The notes: generated by a model from the sequence alone, not told the origin. A DNA stretch of 52,422 nt from Lachnospiraceae bacterium (GCA_017450105.1 JAFSXC010000075.1:1-52422), one strand, 5' to 3'; positions 6,654 through 14,999 are shown, counted from the first letter of the stretch. A program made the numbers and translations.

Positions 6654-6683
6654 AGGCGTCTTTTTTAAGACGCCTGTTATTTT
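6654..6683 (+). terminator. Terminator of the 6S RNA
   Basis: AGGCGTCTT (6654-6662), TTTT loop, AAGACGCCT (6667-6675), then GTTATTTT. Only about 60 bp separate it from queA. Confidence 0.85.
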
Positions 6684-6745
6684 GCACCGGTATATCTGAT
6701 TTTGGCTTCGGAGAAGAATATTCTCCGGTATCTGACTGAGGAAAA

Positions 6746-7771
6746 ATGAACAAATCGGATTTTTATTATGAGCTGCCGGAGGAGCTGATTGCGCAGGACC
6801 CGCTTGCGGACCGCTCCGGCTCCCGGCTCATGGTTTTGAACAAGGAAACAGGAGCGCTTGCGCACAGATCCTTCCCGGATTTGAAGGAATATTTACGTCC
6901 CGGGGATTGTCTTGTGATCAACGATACAAAGGTTCTGCCTGCCAGGCTTCTCGGCGTAAAAAAGGATACCCGGGCCTCGGTGGAGGTTTTGCTTCTGAAG
7001 CGGCTGGAAAAGGACGTCTGGGAAACGCTGGTGCGGCCCGGAAAGAAATGCCGGGAGGGGGCGGTTCTTTCCTTCGGGGAAGGAGAGCTGGAAGCGGTTG
7101 TGGAAGGGCTGGAGGCGGACGGAAACCGGCGTATCCGCTTTTCCTATGAAGGTATATTCGAGGAGGTCCTGGACCGCCTCGGCCAGATGCCTCTGCCTCC
7201 CTACATTACCCACCCGTTGACGGACAAAAACCGCTACCAGACCGTATATGCGCGGGAGGAGGGCAGTGCCGCAGCGCCGACGGCGGGCCTTCATTTTACA
7301 AAGGAGCTGCTACGGGAGCTCGAAGATCAGGGCATCGTGATCGCGCCGCTGACGCTTCATGTGGGGCTTGGGACCTTCCGCCCAGTGAAGACAGAGAACA
7401 TCCTGGACCATCATATGCACGCCGAGTTCTATTCGATCCCGGCAGAAACCGCCGAAAAGATCAATAAGGCAAAGGCGGACGGAAGCCGCGTTGTCGCGGT
7501 CGGGACCACCAGCACAAGAACGCTGGAGACCGTGGCGGGAGAGGACGGGACTGTGCTCCCGGGCTCCGGCTGGACCGATATCTTTATCTACCCCGGCTAC
7601 CGGTTTCGCGTGATCGATGCGCTGCTTACGAATTTCCACCTCCCGGAGTCCACTCTGATCATGCTGGTCAGCGCTCTGGCGGGGAGAGAGAACGTTTTGC
7701 ATGCCTACCAGGAGGCTGTGAAGGAAAAATACCGGTTTTTCAGCTTCGGGGATGCGATGCTGATCATATGA
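6746..7771 (+). CDS. queA: S-adenosylmethionine:tRNA ribosyltransferase-isomerase
   Basis: 341 aa, normal family length. It transfers and isomerises the ribosyl part of S-adenosylmethionine onto 7-aminomethyl-7-deazaguanine in tRNA, giving epoxyqueuosine at the wobble position of Asp, Asn, His and Tyr tRNAs. Diagnostic segments are [18 protein letters not shown] at the N-terminus, [13 protein letters not shown] (about 60-72), TAGLHFT (about 180) and [10 protein letters not shown] near the C-terminus. GAGG precedes the ATG by a short spacer. A small dyad (CGGAGAA/TTCTCCG, about 6708-6726) lies between the 6S terminator and this gene. The PilZ gene follows with only 11 bp between stop and start, so they are probably co-transcribed. 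Confidence 0.96.
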   Translation: MNKSDFYYELPEELIAQDPLADRSGSRLMVLNKETGALAHRSFPDLKEYLRPGDCLVINDTKVLPARLLGVKKDTRASVEVLLLKRLEKDVWETLVRPGKKCREGAVLSFGEGELEAVVEGLEADGNRRIRFSYEGIFEEVLDRLGQMPLPPYITHPLTDKNRYQTVYAREEGSAAAPTAGLHFTKELLRELEDQGIVIAPLTLHVGLGTFRPVKTENILDHHMHAEFYSIPAETAEKINKAKADGSRVVAVGTTSTRTLETVAGEDGTVLPGSGWTDIFIYPGYRFRVIDALLTNFHLPESTLIMLVSALAGRENVLHAYQEAVKEKYRFFSFGDAMLII

Positions 7772-7782
7772 AAGGAGAAGAA

Positions 7783-8124
7783 ATGGAAGAGAAGAGACAT
7801 CATAAACGTCTGGAGCTGTCGGTGCAGATCCAGCTTGAGCGGATCGAGGAAGCGGGAGTTACCACCGTGAAATTTTTCGATGTGGAGGTTACGGATATCT
7901 CGCGGACCGGGCTGGGCTTTACTTCCACGCAGGAGCTGGAGATCGGTACCTATTACGATACCAAGGTCATGATCTGGACAAAGGAGACCATCGACTCGGT
8001 GATCGAGATCGTACGCCGCGAGGACCTCGGGAACGGGAAATTCAAATACGGCTGCGTCTTTATCGGTCTGCAGGATACGGATGCTCTGAAGATCGATATT
8101 TACCAGATTTTTAACGAATTATAA
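7783..8124 (+). CDS. PilZ domain protein (c-di-GMP receptor)
   Basis: 113 aa from the ATG at 7783, preferred over an in-frame ATG at 7768 because AAAGGAGAAG lies directly upstream of it. It is a single PilZ domain with both ligand motifs intact: RxxxR as RHHKR (residues 5-9) and DxSxxG as DISRTG (38-43). Such proteins bind c-di-GMP and act as stand-alone adaptors, usually for motility, exopolysaccharide or secretion. The partner is not evident from context. It may respond to c-di-GMP made by the GGDEF protein at 353-1666, which is inference. It is followed by a strong terminator. Confidence 0.88.
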   Translation: MEEKRHHKRLELSVQIQLERIEEAGVTTVKFFDVEVTDISRTGLGFTSTQELEIGTYYDTKVMIWTKETIDSVIEIVRREDLGNGKFKYGCVFIGLQDTDALKIDIYQIFNEL

Positions 8125-8142
8125 TGCATAGAGCACGGCAGC

Positions 8143-8171
8143 AGGACAGGGACGGTTCCCTGTCCTTTTTT
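8143..8171 (+). terminator. Terminator after the queA-PilZ unit
   Basis: AGGACAGGGA (8143-8152), CGGT loop, TCCCTGTCCT (8157-8166) and a T6 tract. The following 8172-8394 is gene-free and A/T-richer, with a possible -10 TATAGT at 8333-8338 but no convincing -35. Confidence 0.9.
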
Positions 8172-8394
8172 CACGCTTTGCGGGGCCGCGAGTTTTTTGG
8201 CTCCGGCCGTTGTGGATAATGGTACAGGCATAAAGAGGGGCTGGACAGTTTCTGGGGTGGGAGCCATAACACAATTTGTTAAAAAAGACCATAATTTCAG
8301 AAAAAATGGTGGATTTTTTATGAGTTTTTTGGTATAGTAAATTTGGAATATGCCAATTTGCATTCGACGAAGGATGTCAGAAAGAAGGGAATCT

Positions 8395-9321
8395 ATGGCA
8401 GGAATTCAGAATATGATGAATATGCAGGCTCAGACGCCGGCCGTAAGCGCTCCAGGGAGGGAGATCAATGTCCGGCCGAAGGAAGCAGATAACGCACAGA
8501 ACGTAAAAGAAAACGTTCCCCGCCCCGAGGAAGTGGCCAAGAAGGAGACGGAGAAGGCGAAGTCTTCGGAAAAGGCCTATGAAAATGTGGTCTCGGTTTC
8601 CGAGGACGGAGATACGGTCCAGGTCAGTCCCGAAGGGGAAGAAGAATTAAACGGCCGCGTGACGATAGCGAGGTCGGCTGTGAATGAGACGAAGCCGGAG
8701 GAGAACTTTGCGGTGGATTCCGAAGAGGCTGCGGAAGGCGGCCGGGTAAATGCGGCAGCGCCCGCTGCCGGTCCGGACCGGTCCAAAGCGGCGGAGATGG
8801 CTGAGGAAGCAAGAAAAGCGGCGGAGGAAAAGAAGGCGCAGGAGGCCGAGGCCGCGAAGGAGACCGAAAAGCCGACGCCCGAGGAACAGGTAAATAAGAC
8901 CCAGGAGGCGATCAAGGCTGCCGTAGAAGCAATGCAGGAGAAGCCCTCCATTACCGAAAAAGCGATGGAGCAGGCCGCCGGAGAGGAAGAGGAGAACGGT
9001 TCTCCCGCCGAAGAGGCTCCCCAGAGCTTCGCCGGGATGTCAAGCCAGCAGCTTGAACAGCTCTACCTTAAGGGTGTGATCTCCCGCTATGATTACGAGA
9101 GCGAGGTGGAGTCCCGTGAGGCTGTACGGGAGGAGCTGAACGAGGAAGCGACGGCTGTAAACCGCCAGATGAATGCCGCAGAGGCCGGAATGGCCAGGGC
9201 GGAGGCGGAGCTTCGCGGAATCGAGAATGCGTTCGGCGAAAGCGCCGAGGATCCGAGAGCCGCCGAAAGCCGGCTGGAGGCCATGGAAGCGTTAAATACC
9301 GCGACGCAGCAAAATCAATAA
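8395..9321 (+). CDS. Glu/Ala-rich protein of unknown function
   Basis: 308 aa from the ATG at 8395, chosen because AAGAAGGGA sits 4-5 nt before it; two upstream in-frame ATGs lack such a site. The protein is hydrophilic and low in complexity, dominated by Glu, Ala and Lys. Residues about 120-190 (AEEARKAAEEKKAQEAEAAK) and about 240-300 are predicted helical or coiled-coil, linked by disordered stretches. I see no signal peptide, membrane segment or recognised domain. The short LEQLYLKGVISRYDYESEV segment (about 220-240) looks like a small ordered motif. Bounded by terminators, it is probably monocistronic. Function unknown. Confidence 0.7.
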   Translation: MAGIQNMMNMQAQTPAVSAPGREINVRPKEADNAQNVKENVPRPEEVAKKETEKAKSSEKAYENVVSVSEDGDTVQVSPEGEEELNGRVTIARSAVNETKPEENFAVDSEEAAEGGRVNAAAPAAGPDRSKAAEMAEEARKAAEEKKAQEAEAAKETEKPTPEEQVNKTQEAIKAAVEAMQEKPSITEKAMEQAAGEEEENGSPAEEAPQSFAGMSSQQLEQLYLKGVISRYDYESEVESREAVREELNEEATAVNRQMNAAEAGMARAEAELRGIENAFGESAEDPRAAESRLEAMEALNTATQQNQ

Positions 9322-9329
9322 ACCGGGAT

Positions 9330-9363
9330 AAAAAAAGGGACTGCCGTTCGGCAGTCCTTTTTT
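9330..9363. terminator. Bidirectional terminator between convergent genes
   Basis: A-run (9330-9336), GGACTGCCG (9338-9346), TT, CGGCAGTCC (9349-9357), T-run to 9363. It can serve the Glu/Ala-rich gene on plus and aroA on minus. Confidence 0.92.
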
Positions 9364-9407
9364 GTGTCAAGACGTAATCAGGAAATCGGGCAGCAGAGCC
9401 AAAAATC

Positions 9408-10682
9408 CTATAATCCTGCAAGATCCGCAAAGAAGGAGGGATAGGAGACGGAAACGGCTTCGGCGCCTTTGATCTTTACGCCCTCTTTGGAGGCGAGGCC
9501 GGCGACGGCAAAGGCCATCGCTATCCGGTGGTCTCCGAAAGCTTCGATCTCGCCGCCCCGGATCCGGCCGCCCCGGATCACCATTCCGTCCGCCAGAGGC
9601 TCTGCTTCGATCCCCACCGCCTGCAGGTTCTGTACGACCGTAGCGATCCGGTCCGTTTCCTTTACCTTCAGCTCCGCCGCGTCCCGGATCTCGGTCTCTC
9701 CCTCGGCACACGCCGCCATAACCGCGATGACCGGAAGCTCGTCGATCAGCGTCGGGATCAGGTCCCCCGCGATCCTTGTCCCGTGAAGGGGAGCGGTCCG
9801 TACCAGAAGATCCGCCACCGGTTCGCCGGAGGCCTCCCGGCGGTTTTGATATTCTATCTCCGCGCCCATAGCGGCCGCGACCTTCAGGATACCGTCCCGG
9901 GTGGGATTGATCCCGACATTTTTGATCCGTACCTCGCTTCCCGGCACAAGGAGGGCTGCCGCGATAAAATAGGCGGCGGAGCTGATATCTCCGGGAACAA
10001 CAACGTTTTGCGCGATCAGCCGCGGCCGGGGCTGTACCGTCACGCTTAAGCCATCCACCTTAAGAACAGCGCCGCAGGCCGAAAGCATCCGCTCCGTATG
10101 ATCCCGGGAGAGCGCGGGCTCGGTAACCGTAGTCTCCCCATCGGCATAGAGCCCCGCCAGGAGAATACAGGACTTCACCTGGGCGGAGGCAACGGGAGAG
10201 GCATAGGAAATGCCGTGAAGCCGGCTTCCGGTTATGGAAAGAGGCGCACATTCCGTTCCGTCGTGTCCAAAAATCTCAGCCCCCATCGCTGAAAGAGGCG
10301 TTATGATCCGCTTCATCGGGCGTTTCCGGATCGATGCGTCTCCATCCAAAACCGCTTGAAAGCTCTGACCGGAGAGGATCCCGGAAAGAAGCCGCATCGT
10401 GGTACCGGAGTTTCCGACGTTCAGGACCGAAGTCGGCGCTCTTAAGCCGTCCAGCCCTTTTCCCTTTACAGTTACCGTTGTCCCCTCATGTTCAATTTCG
10501 ATCCCCAGCTTTCGGAAGCTGTCGATCGTAGACAGGCAGTCCGCTCCGGGTAAAAAGCCAGTTACATGCGTCTTTCCTTCCGCGATGGCCCCGAGCATGA
10601 CCGCACGGTGGGAGATGGACTTGTCTCCGGGAACCGTGAGCTCTCCCTGCATGGAGGAGGCAGGTTTTATTTCCATGTGCAT
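9408..10682 (-). CDS. aroA: 3-phosphoshikimate 1-carboxyvinyltransferase (EPSP synthase)
   Basis: 424 aa, full length. It joins shikimate 3-phosphate and phosphoenolpyruvate to give EPSP, the sixth step of the shikimate pathway. Visible signatures are VPGDKSISHR (17-26), which binds shikimate 3-phosphate, NVGNSGTTMRLLSG (about 88-101) for the phosphoenolpyruvate loop, and the C-terminal ELKVKETDRIA and GDHRIAMAFAVAG motifs. AAGGAAAT lies about 11 nt before the first ATG; a second ATG two codons later is also possible. It starts 19 bp after the tyrA stop on the same strand, so the two form an aromatic amino acid operon. Confidence 0.96.
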   Translation of the reverse strand: MHMEIKPASSMQGELTVPGDKSISHRAVMLGAIAEGKTHVTGFLPGADCLSTIDSFRKLGIEIEHEGTTVTVKGKGLDGLRAPTSVLNVGNSGTTMRLLSGILSGQSFQAVLDGDASIRKRPMKRIITPLSAMGAEIFGHDGTECAPLSITGSRLHGISYASPVASAQVKSCILLAGLYADGETTVTEPALSRDHTERMLSACGAVLKVDGLSVTVQPRPRLIAQNVVVPGDISSAAYFIAAALLVPGSEVRIKNVGINPTRDGILKVAAAMGAEIEYQNRREASGEPVADLLVRTAPLHGTRIAGDLIPTLIDELPVIAVMAACAEGETEIRDAAELKVKETDRIATVVQNLQAVGIEAEPLADGMVIRGGRIRGGEIEAFGDHRIAMAFAVAGLASKEGVKIKGAEAVSVSYPSFFADLAGL

Positions 10683-10701
10683 GATCTGATATTTCCTTTC
10701 T

Positions 10702-11799
10702 TTACCGTTCGTAGACCGTATAGCTGTAGCTCCGCAATACCTCGGCCGCCTTCTTCAGCGAAGCGTCGTCATAGAATTCGATGTGCAGAACGCCCTGCTC
10801 GAATTCCCGGTTGTGCAGGATCCCGATATTTCGGATATTGATATGAGAGATGGCCAGGATCGTGGTCAGATGCGCGATCTGCCCCTCCTTGTCATCCAGG
10901 TCCAGAAACAGCTCGTGGATATGGGAATGGGTTTTCTTATGCACCGTAAGGGAATCCCGGTAGTCCTTGGCTTTCTGGAAGAAGGAACGGATCCCTTCCC
11001 CGTCGGAGGAGGCGATCCGCTTCCGGATCTCGGATAAAACCTCCGCGTACCGGTCCATCAGAAGGAGCACGGCGTCCCGGTTGGAAAGCAGAATGTTTTC
11101 CCACATCTCGGGGGAGGAAGAGGCGATCCGGGTAATATCCCGAAAGCCGCCGGCCGCGATCCGCTTCATGGTCTCCTCCGGATCGTCCTCCTCATGCACC
11201 AGATTCACAAGCCCTGCGGCAATAACATGGGGAAGATGACTGATCCCGGCGGTCGAGAAATCGTGGGCATTCTGGTCCAGGACCAGAGGAATACAGCCGA
11301 TGGTCCTTACAAGCTCCGTAAAATCCGCCACCTCCGTCTCCGGAACATCCTTCTCCGGCGTGATCAGATAATAGGCGTTCTCGATCAATTGCGGCGAAGC
11401 GTAATCATATCCGGTCTTTTCAGACCCCGCCATCGGATGGCCTCCGATGAAGCACCGCGTAAGCCCAAGAGATCTGGCCTCCTCGTGGATCGCGCCCTTG
11501 ACAGAGCCCACGTCCGTGATCAGAGCCCCCTCCTTCAGAGGGAGAGCGGCCAGCTCCCGCAGAAACCGAATATTGGTCAGCACCGGCGCACATAAAAAGA
11601 TCAGATCACAGTCCGAAAAAAAGGACGGATCCAGCGGCTCCCTGTTTTTGATCACACCGTCCTGAAAAGCCGCCTCCAGGGTCTCCTTATGGCCGGCTGT
11701 CGCGTACCGGGAGGCCTCCGGGTATTTCTCCTTGATCGTTTTCGCGATGGAGCCCCCGATCAGGCCCAGTCCGAAAAATCCGATTTTACCGAGTTTCAT
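10702..11799 (-). CDS. tyrA: Prephenate dehydrogenase with C-terminal ACT domain
   Basis: 365 aa from the ATG at 11799, which has AAGGGG upstream and begins MKLGKIGFFGLGLIGGSIAK; the longer open frame upstream is outside the conserved fold. It converts prephenate to 4-hydroxyphenylpyruvate with NAD+ or NADP+ for tyrosine synthesis. The dinucleotide motif GLGLIGGS is at 10-17; conserved IGGHPMAGSEKTGY (about 130) and the helical SHLPHVIAAGL region follow. The last 75 residues (GQIAHLTTILAISHINIRNI) form an ACT domain, the usual site of tyrosine feedback inhibition. aroA follows. The gene is divergent from the EF-G paralogue; both promoters must lie in 11800-11959. Confidence 0.95.
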   Translation of the reverse strand: MKLGKIGFFGLGLIGGSIAKTIKEKYPEASRYATAGHKETLEAAFQDGVIKNREPLDPSFFSDCDLIFLCAPVLTNIRFLRELAALPLKEGALITDVGSVKGAIHEEARSLGLTRCFIGGHPMAGSEKTGYDYASPQLIENAYYLITPEKDVPETEVADFTELVRTIGCIPLVLDQNAHDFSTAGISHLPHVIAAGLVNLVHEEDDPEETMKRIAAGGFRDITRIASSSPEMWENILLSNRDAVLLLMDRYAEVLSEIRKRIASSDGEGIRSFFQKAKDYRDSLTVHKKTHSHIHELFLDLDDKEGQIAHLTTILAISHINIRNIGILHNREFEQGVLHIEFYDDASLKKAAEVLRSYSYTVYER

Positions 11800-11882
11800 T
11801 CTTTTACCCCTTATATTTGTACATTCTCTACCATAATATTCATAAAGGGAGAAAAAATCTATGTGCAAAACGTATAATCTGA

Positions 11883-11911
11883 TTGCTATGCCGGCCAAAA
11901 TTTAGTAGAAT
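11883..11911 (+). promoter_or_regulatory. Probable promoter of the EF-G paralogue
   Basis: TTGCTA (11883-11888), 17-bp spacer, TAGAAT (11906-11911), about 48 bp before the start codon at 11960. Confidence 0.5.
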
Positions 11912-11959
11912 ATGAACATGCGGGTATCCGCAAACATTTTCTTTTGGGAGGTAGCTTAC

Positions 11960-14056
11960 ATGAACGTATTTACGACCGACAAGATCCGGAACGTTGTCCT
12001 TCTCGGACACGGAGGCGCCGGGAAGACGTCTCTGGTGGAAGCCATGGCGTTTCTCGCGGGACAGACATCCCGCATGGGGAAGGTGACCGACGGAAATACC
12101 ATAAGTGACTATGATAAAGAAGAGCAGAAGAGACATTTTTCGATCAACACCTCCGTTATCCCGATCCTGTGGGAGGACGCAAAGATCAATGTTCTGGACG
12201 CTCCGGGCTATTTTGACTTTGTAGGCGAAGCGGAAGAGGCGGCAGCGGTAGCCGATGCCGCGATTATCGTGATCAACGGAAAGGCCGGCGTTGAGGTCGG
12301 GACGAAGAAGGCCTGGGCGTTATGCGAACGGAATAAGCTTCCGCGCATGGTCTTTGTGACCAATATGGATAACGAAGAGGCGAACTACCGGAAGATCATC
12401 GAGGACTTAAGAGCCCTGTACGGGAAAAAGGTGGCTCCCTTCCATCTTCCGATCAAGAACGGCGCCTCCATGGACGGTTATGTGAATGTCGTACAGCAGA
12501 GAGCAAAGCAGTGGACCGCCAAGGGCGATGTGGAAAAGATCGATGTTCCCGCCGACGCGAAGGACGATCTTTCCGTATATCGTGACGAGCTGATGGAAGC
12601 CGTGGCTGAGACCAGCGAGGAGCTGATGGACCGGTATTTCGGCGGCGAGGAATTTTCCGAGGATGAGATCCGCCAGGCCTTACGTGTTTCCGTAGCGGAC
12701 GCCTCCATCGTCCCGGTGCTGATGGGCTCCAATACCCAGGCCCGCGGTATGTATACGCTGATGGTCGATATCGTAAAATATCTGCCGAGTCCGGAAAAGC
12801 GCAAGCTCGCCGGAATCAACGCCAAGACCAACGAGGTCTATCAGGCGGACTACGACTTCAGCAAGCCGAAATCGGCCTATGTGTGGAAGACCATCGTGGA
12901 TCCCTTTATCGGAAAATATTCGCTGATCAAGGTAAATACCGGTGTCTTAAAGCCCGATGACGAGCTCTTTAATTTCCATAAGGACTGTATCGAAAAGGCC
13001 GGAAAGCTTTACGTTATGACCGCCGGAAAGACGGAAGAGGTAAAGGAGCTCCATGCCGGAGATATCGGGGCGTTAGCGAAGCTGAACGAGACCCAGACAA
13101 CGGATACGCTTTCCACCAAGGCGAACCCGATCGCCTATATCCGTACCGCCATCAGCACACCCTATACCTGCATGCGTTACCGTACGAAAAATAAGGGGGA
13201 TGAGGATAAGGTCAGCCAGTCCCTCCAGAAGATGATGCAGGAGGATCTGACCTTAAAGGCAGTCAACGACAGCGAAAACGGCCAGACGCTTCTTTACGGC
13301 ATGGGCGATCAGCATCTCGACGTGGTGGTAAGCCGCCTGCTTTCCCGCTATAAGATCGAGATCGAGCTGGATAAGCCGAAGACCGCCTTCCGTGAGACGA
13401 TCCGTAAAAAATCCGATGTGGAATATAAGTATAAAAAGCAGAGCGGCGGCCATGGCCAGTACGGTCATGTCAAGATGACCTTCGAGCCCTCCGGAAACCT
13501 CGAGGAGGCTTATGAGTTCGATCAGATCGTCGTCGGCGGCGCTGTGCCGAAGAACTACTTCCCGGCGGTGGAAAAGGGTATCCAGGACGCCGTCCAGAAG
13601 GGACCGATGGCGGCCTATCCGGTCGTCGGCGTAAAGGCCGTCCTCTACGATGGCTCCTACCACCCGGTGGACTCCTCCGAAATGGCTTTTAAGCTCGCGG
13701 CAAGCCAGGCCTTCAAGAAGGGCTTCATGGATGCGAATCCGGTTCTCCTTGAGCCCATCGCGACGCTGAAGGTACAGGTAGAGGATGCCTTTACCGGTGA
13801 TGTTATGGGAGATCTGAACAAACGCCGTGCAAGGGTGCTCGGCATGAACCCGATCGAGGGTCAGGCAGGCCAGACCGAGATCGTGGCGGATATTCCCTAT
13901 CTTGAGCTTTACGGCTACAACACAACGCTTCGCTCCATGACCGGCGGCGGCGGAACCTTCTCCTATGAGTTCGCCCGCTATGAGCAGGCGCCCCAGGACA
14001 TCCAGGAAGCGCAGATCAAGGAACGGGCCAGCAAGCTGGAAGGCGGAGAAGAATAA
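11960..14056 (+). CDS. Elongation factor G-like GTPase (second EF-G type)
   Basis: 698 aa from the ATG at 11960, preceded by GGGAGGT; an upstream in-frame ATG has no ribosome site. The protein has the full five-domain EF-G layout: GTPase with P-loop GHGGAGKTS (about 16-24) and DAPG (about 77-80), domain II, and the C-terminal domains with GGHGQYGHVKM and LELYGYNTTLRSMT. The guanine-specificity motif, NKMD in EF-G, reads TNMD here (VFVTNMDNEE). This and the monocistronic position away from rpsL/rpsG mark it as the EF-G paralogue class found in many Clostridia, whose role (translation or ribosome rescue or recycling) is not settled. Canonical fusA should lie elsewhere in the genome. Confidence 0.85.
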   Translation: MNVFTTDKIRNVVLLGHGGAGKTSLVEAMAFLAGQTSRMGKVTDGNTISDYDKEEQKRHFSINTSVIPILWEDAKINVLDAPGYFDFVGEAEEAAAVADAAIIVINGKAGVEVGTKKAWALCERNKLPRMVFVTNMDNEEANYRKIIEDLRALYGKKVAPFHLPIKNGASMDGYVNVVQQRAKQWTAKGDVEKIDVPADAKDDLSVYRDELMEAVAETSEELMDRYFGGEEFSEDEIRQALRVSVADASIVPVLMGSNTQARGMYTLMVDIVKYLPSPEKRKLAGINAKTNEVYQADYDFSKPKSAYVWKTIVDPFIGKYSLIKVNTGVLKPDDELFNFHKDCIEKAGKLYVMTAGKTEEVKELHAGDIGALAKLNETQTTDTLSTKANPIAYIRTAISTPYTCMRYRTKNKGDEDKVSQSLQKMMQEDLTLKAVNDSENGQTLLYGMGDQHLDVVVSRLLSRYKIEIELDKPKTAFRETIRKKSDVEYKYKKQSGGHGQYGHVKMTFEPSGNLEEAYEFDQIVVGGAVPKNYFPAVEKGIQDAVQKGPMAAYPVVGVKAVLYDGSYHPVDSSEMAFKLAASQAFKKGFMDANPVLLEPIATLKVQVEDAFTGDVMGDLNKRRARVLGMNPIEGQAGQTEIVADIPYLELYGYNTTLRSMTGGGGTFSYEFARYEQAPQDIQEAQIKERASKLEGGEE

Positions 14057-14065
14057 ATACATTGA

Positions 14066-14102
14066 AAAAGCCGGCGGCCTGCACGCAGTCGGCTTTTGTT
14101 CG
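14066..14102 (+). terminator. Weak terminator after the EF-G paralogue
   Basis: AAAAGCCG (14066-14073) pairs with CGGCTTTT (14090-14097), followed by GTT; the T run is short. It lies before the small gene at 14118. Confidence 0.5.
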
Positions 14103-14117
14103 TATATCTTCTTCCGT

Positions 14118-14396
14118 ATGTACCGGGACAAAAAGATCGATAATCTCCCCCTGGATACGCTGGACCGGCTGATCACAGAGGTGGAGAACAAATCAGACGA
14201 CGAATATATGGCCATGTTTGAGCCCTATTTCCAGACGCTGAAGAAGCATAAACGCTCGAACCGGGCTCTGATCCTGAAGAGAAAGAAGGAGCTTCGCTAC
14301 TCCTACGTAAACTTCCTGAACGAGCTCAGGCCGGAGGAGCGGCCCGGGGACCAGTTGAAGAAGTCCAGCGGGATGGAAGACTGGGAGATCGTTTAA
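14118..14396 (+). CDS. Small charged protein of unknown function
   Basis: 92 aa if started at the ATG at 14118. The open frame extends upstream into the EF-G gene but has no other good start after it, and no Shine-Dalgarno is visible. The sequence is highly charged, mostly helical, with no Cys, signal peptide or membrane segment (NLPLDTLDRLITEVENKSD, then KHKRSNRALILKRKKELRYS). Codon use resembles the neighbours, which supports a real gene. A weak terminator lies between it and the EF-G gene, so its transcription is unclear. I do not recognise the family. Confidence 0.5.
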   Translation: MYRDKKIDNLPLDTLDRLITEVENKSDDEYMAMFEPYFQTLKKHKRSNRALILKRKKELRYSYVNFLNELRPEERPGDQLKKSSGMEDWEIV

Positions 14397-14439
14397 AGCG
14401 TGAAGAGTTGGTGTTCTCTCTCAACGGAATCTTTTGGTT

Positions 14440-14465
14440 AGCCGCAGGTGGAAGCATCTGCGGCT
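14440..14465 (+). other. Hairpin between the small gene and rubredoxin
   Basis: AGCCGCAG (14440-14447) and CTGCGGCT (14458-14465) with a 10-nt loop and no T tract after it. It may be a leader element of the rubredoxin mRNA or an RNA-stabilising hairpin; function unknown. Confidence 0.4.
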
Positions 14466-14503
14466 GGTCCGAACAGATAAAACAAAAAAAGGAGGAATGA
14501 ACT

Positions 14504-14662
14504 ATGGACAAGTATGTATGCGGCCCCTGCGGCTACGAGTACGACCCGGAGGCGGGGGATCCGGATAACGGAGTGGAGCCCGGGACGGCGTTTGAGGATC
14601 TGCCGGAGGATTGGGTATGCCCCATATGCGGCGCCGGCAAGGAGGAATTCGAGAAGGCGTAA
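14504..14662 (+). CDS. Rubredoxin
   Basis: 52 aa, the standard rubredoxin length. Four iron ligands occur as two CxxC pairs: C6-G-P-C9 and C39-P-I-C42, with the conserved [19 protein letters not shown] and [15 protein letters not shown] segments. This small cytoplasmic Fe(Cys)4 protein carries single electrons, in anaerobes commonly to peroxide and superoxide detoxifying enzymes such as rubrerythrin. AGGAGG lies about 8 nt before ATG. It stands alone, flanked upstream by a hairpin and downstream by repeat copy B. No redox partner gene is adjacent. Confidence 0.97.
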   Translation: MDKYVCGPCGYEYDPEAGDPDNGVEPGTAFEDLPEDWVCPICGAGKEEFEKA

Positions 14663-14684
14663 TTTTCTCCGCTTATGGTGAGTA

Positions 14685-14827
14685 CTAAGGAAACGATGAT
14701 TTAATCATCGTTTCCTTAGCCGCTCCGCGAGGATGTACCCGCAGGGCAGAACCGCAGAAAATCGCAGCGGAAGGCCGCAAGCGGCCGCGATTTTCGCGCG
14801 GGAAACGCTTTAATCAGCGTTTCCCTA
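14685..14827. repeat. Dispersed structured intergenic repeat, copy B (compact)
   Basis: Begins with a 35-bp palindrome, CTAAGGAAACGATGATT (14685-14701) and its exact reverse complement (14703-14719). The body can fold as CCCGC (14738-14742) with GCGGG (14798-14802), GAAAATCGC (14757-14765) with GCGATTTTC (14787-14795), and GGCCGC (14773-14778) with GCGGCC (14781-14786). It ends with the dyad GGGAAACGCT (14800-14809) and AGCGTTTCCC (14816-14825). Same orientation as copy A at 1663-1932 and largely identical outside the variable hairpin; the first palindrome differs from copy A by a compensated base pair. Confidence 0.88.
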
Positions 14828-14856
14828 ACCCGAAGGGATAATTGATTTGGGCTTAA

Positions 14857-14952
14857 GTTACTGACATTGATCCCCACCTTGCGGCAACTACGTTGTGAAA
14901 GAGGCGCGGCCCAAGCAAGAGATTGGCCATCTCTTGGGGTGTGAGCAGTAAC
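14857..14952. other. Foldable intergenic segment upstream of leuS, unassigned
   Basis: GTTACTG (14857-14863) and CAGTAAC (14946-14952) could close a domain containing two hairpins: CAAC/GTTG around TAC (14885-14895) and CAAGAGAT (14916-14923) with ATCTCTTG (14929-14936). No T-box sequence (GGGTGGNACCGCG) is present. It could be a small RNA, a remnant of a longer repeat or chance. A short echo, GCGGCAACTGCGCTGTG, occurs near 17461 after leuS. Confidence 0.35.
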
Positions 14953-14970
14953 GACACATCCGCAACTTCG

Positions 14971-14999
14971 TTGACAAATAAGACCTCTGCTCGTAAAAT
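14971..14999 (+). promoter_or_regulatory. Promoter of leuS
   Basis: Consensus TTGACA (14971-14976), 17-bp spacer, TAAAAT (14994-14999); predicted start at about 15006, so the leader would be only about 27 nt. Confidence 0.75.
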
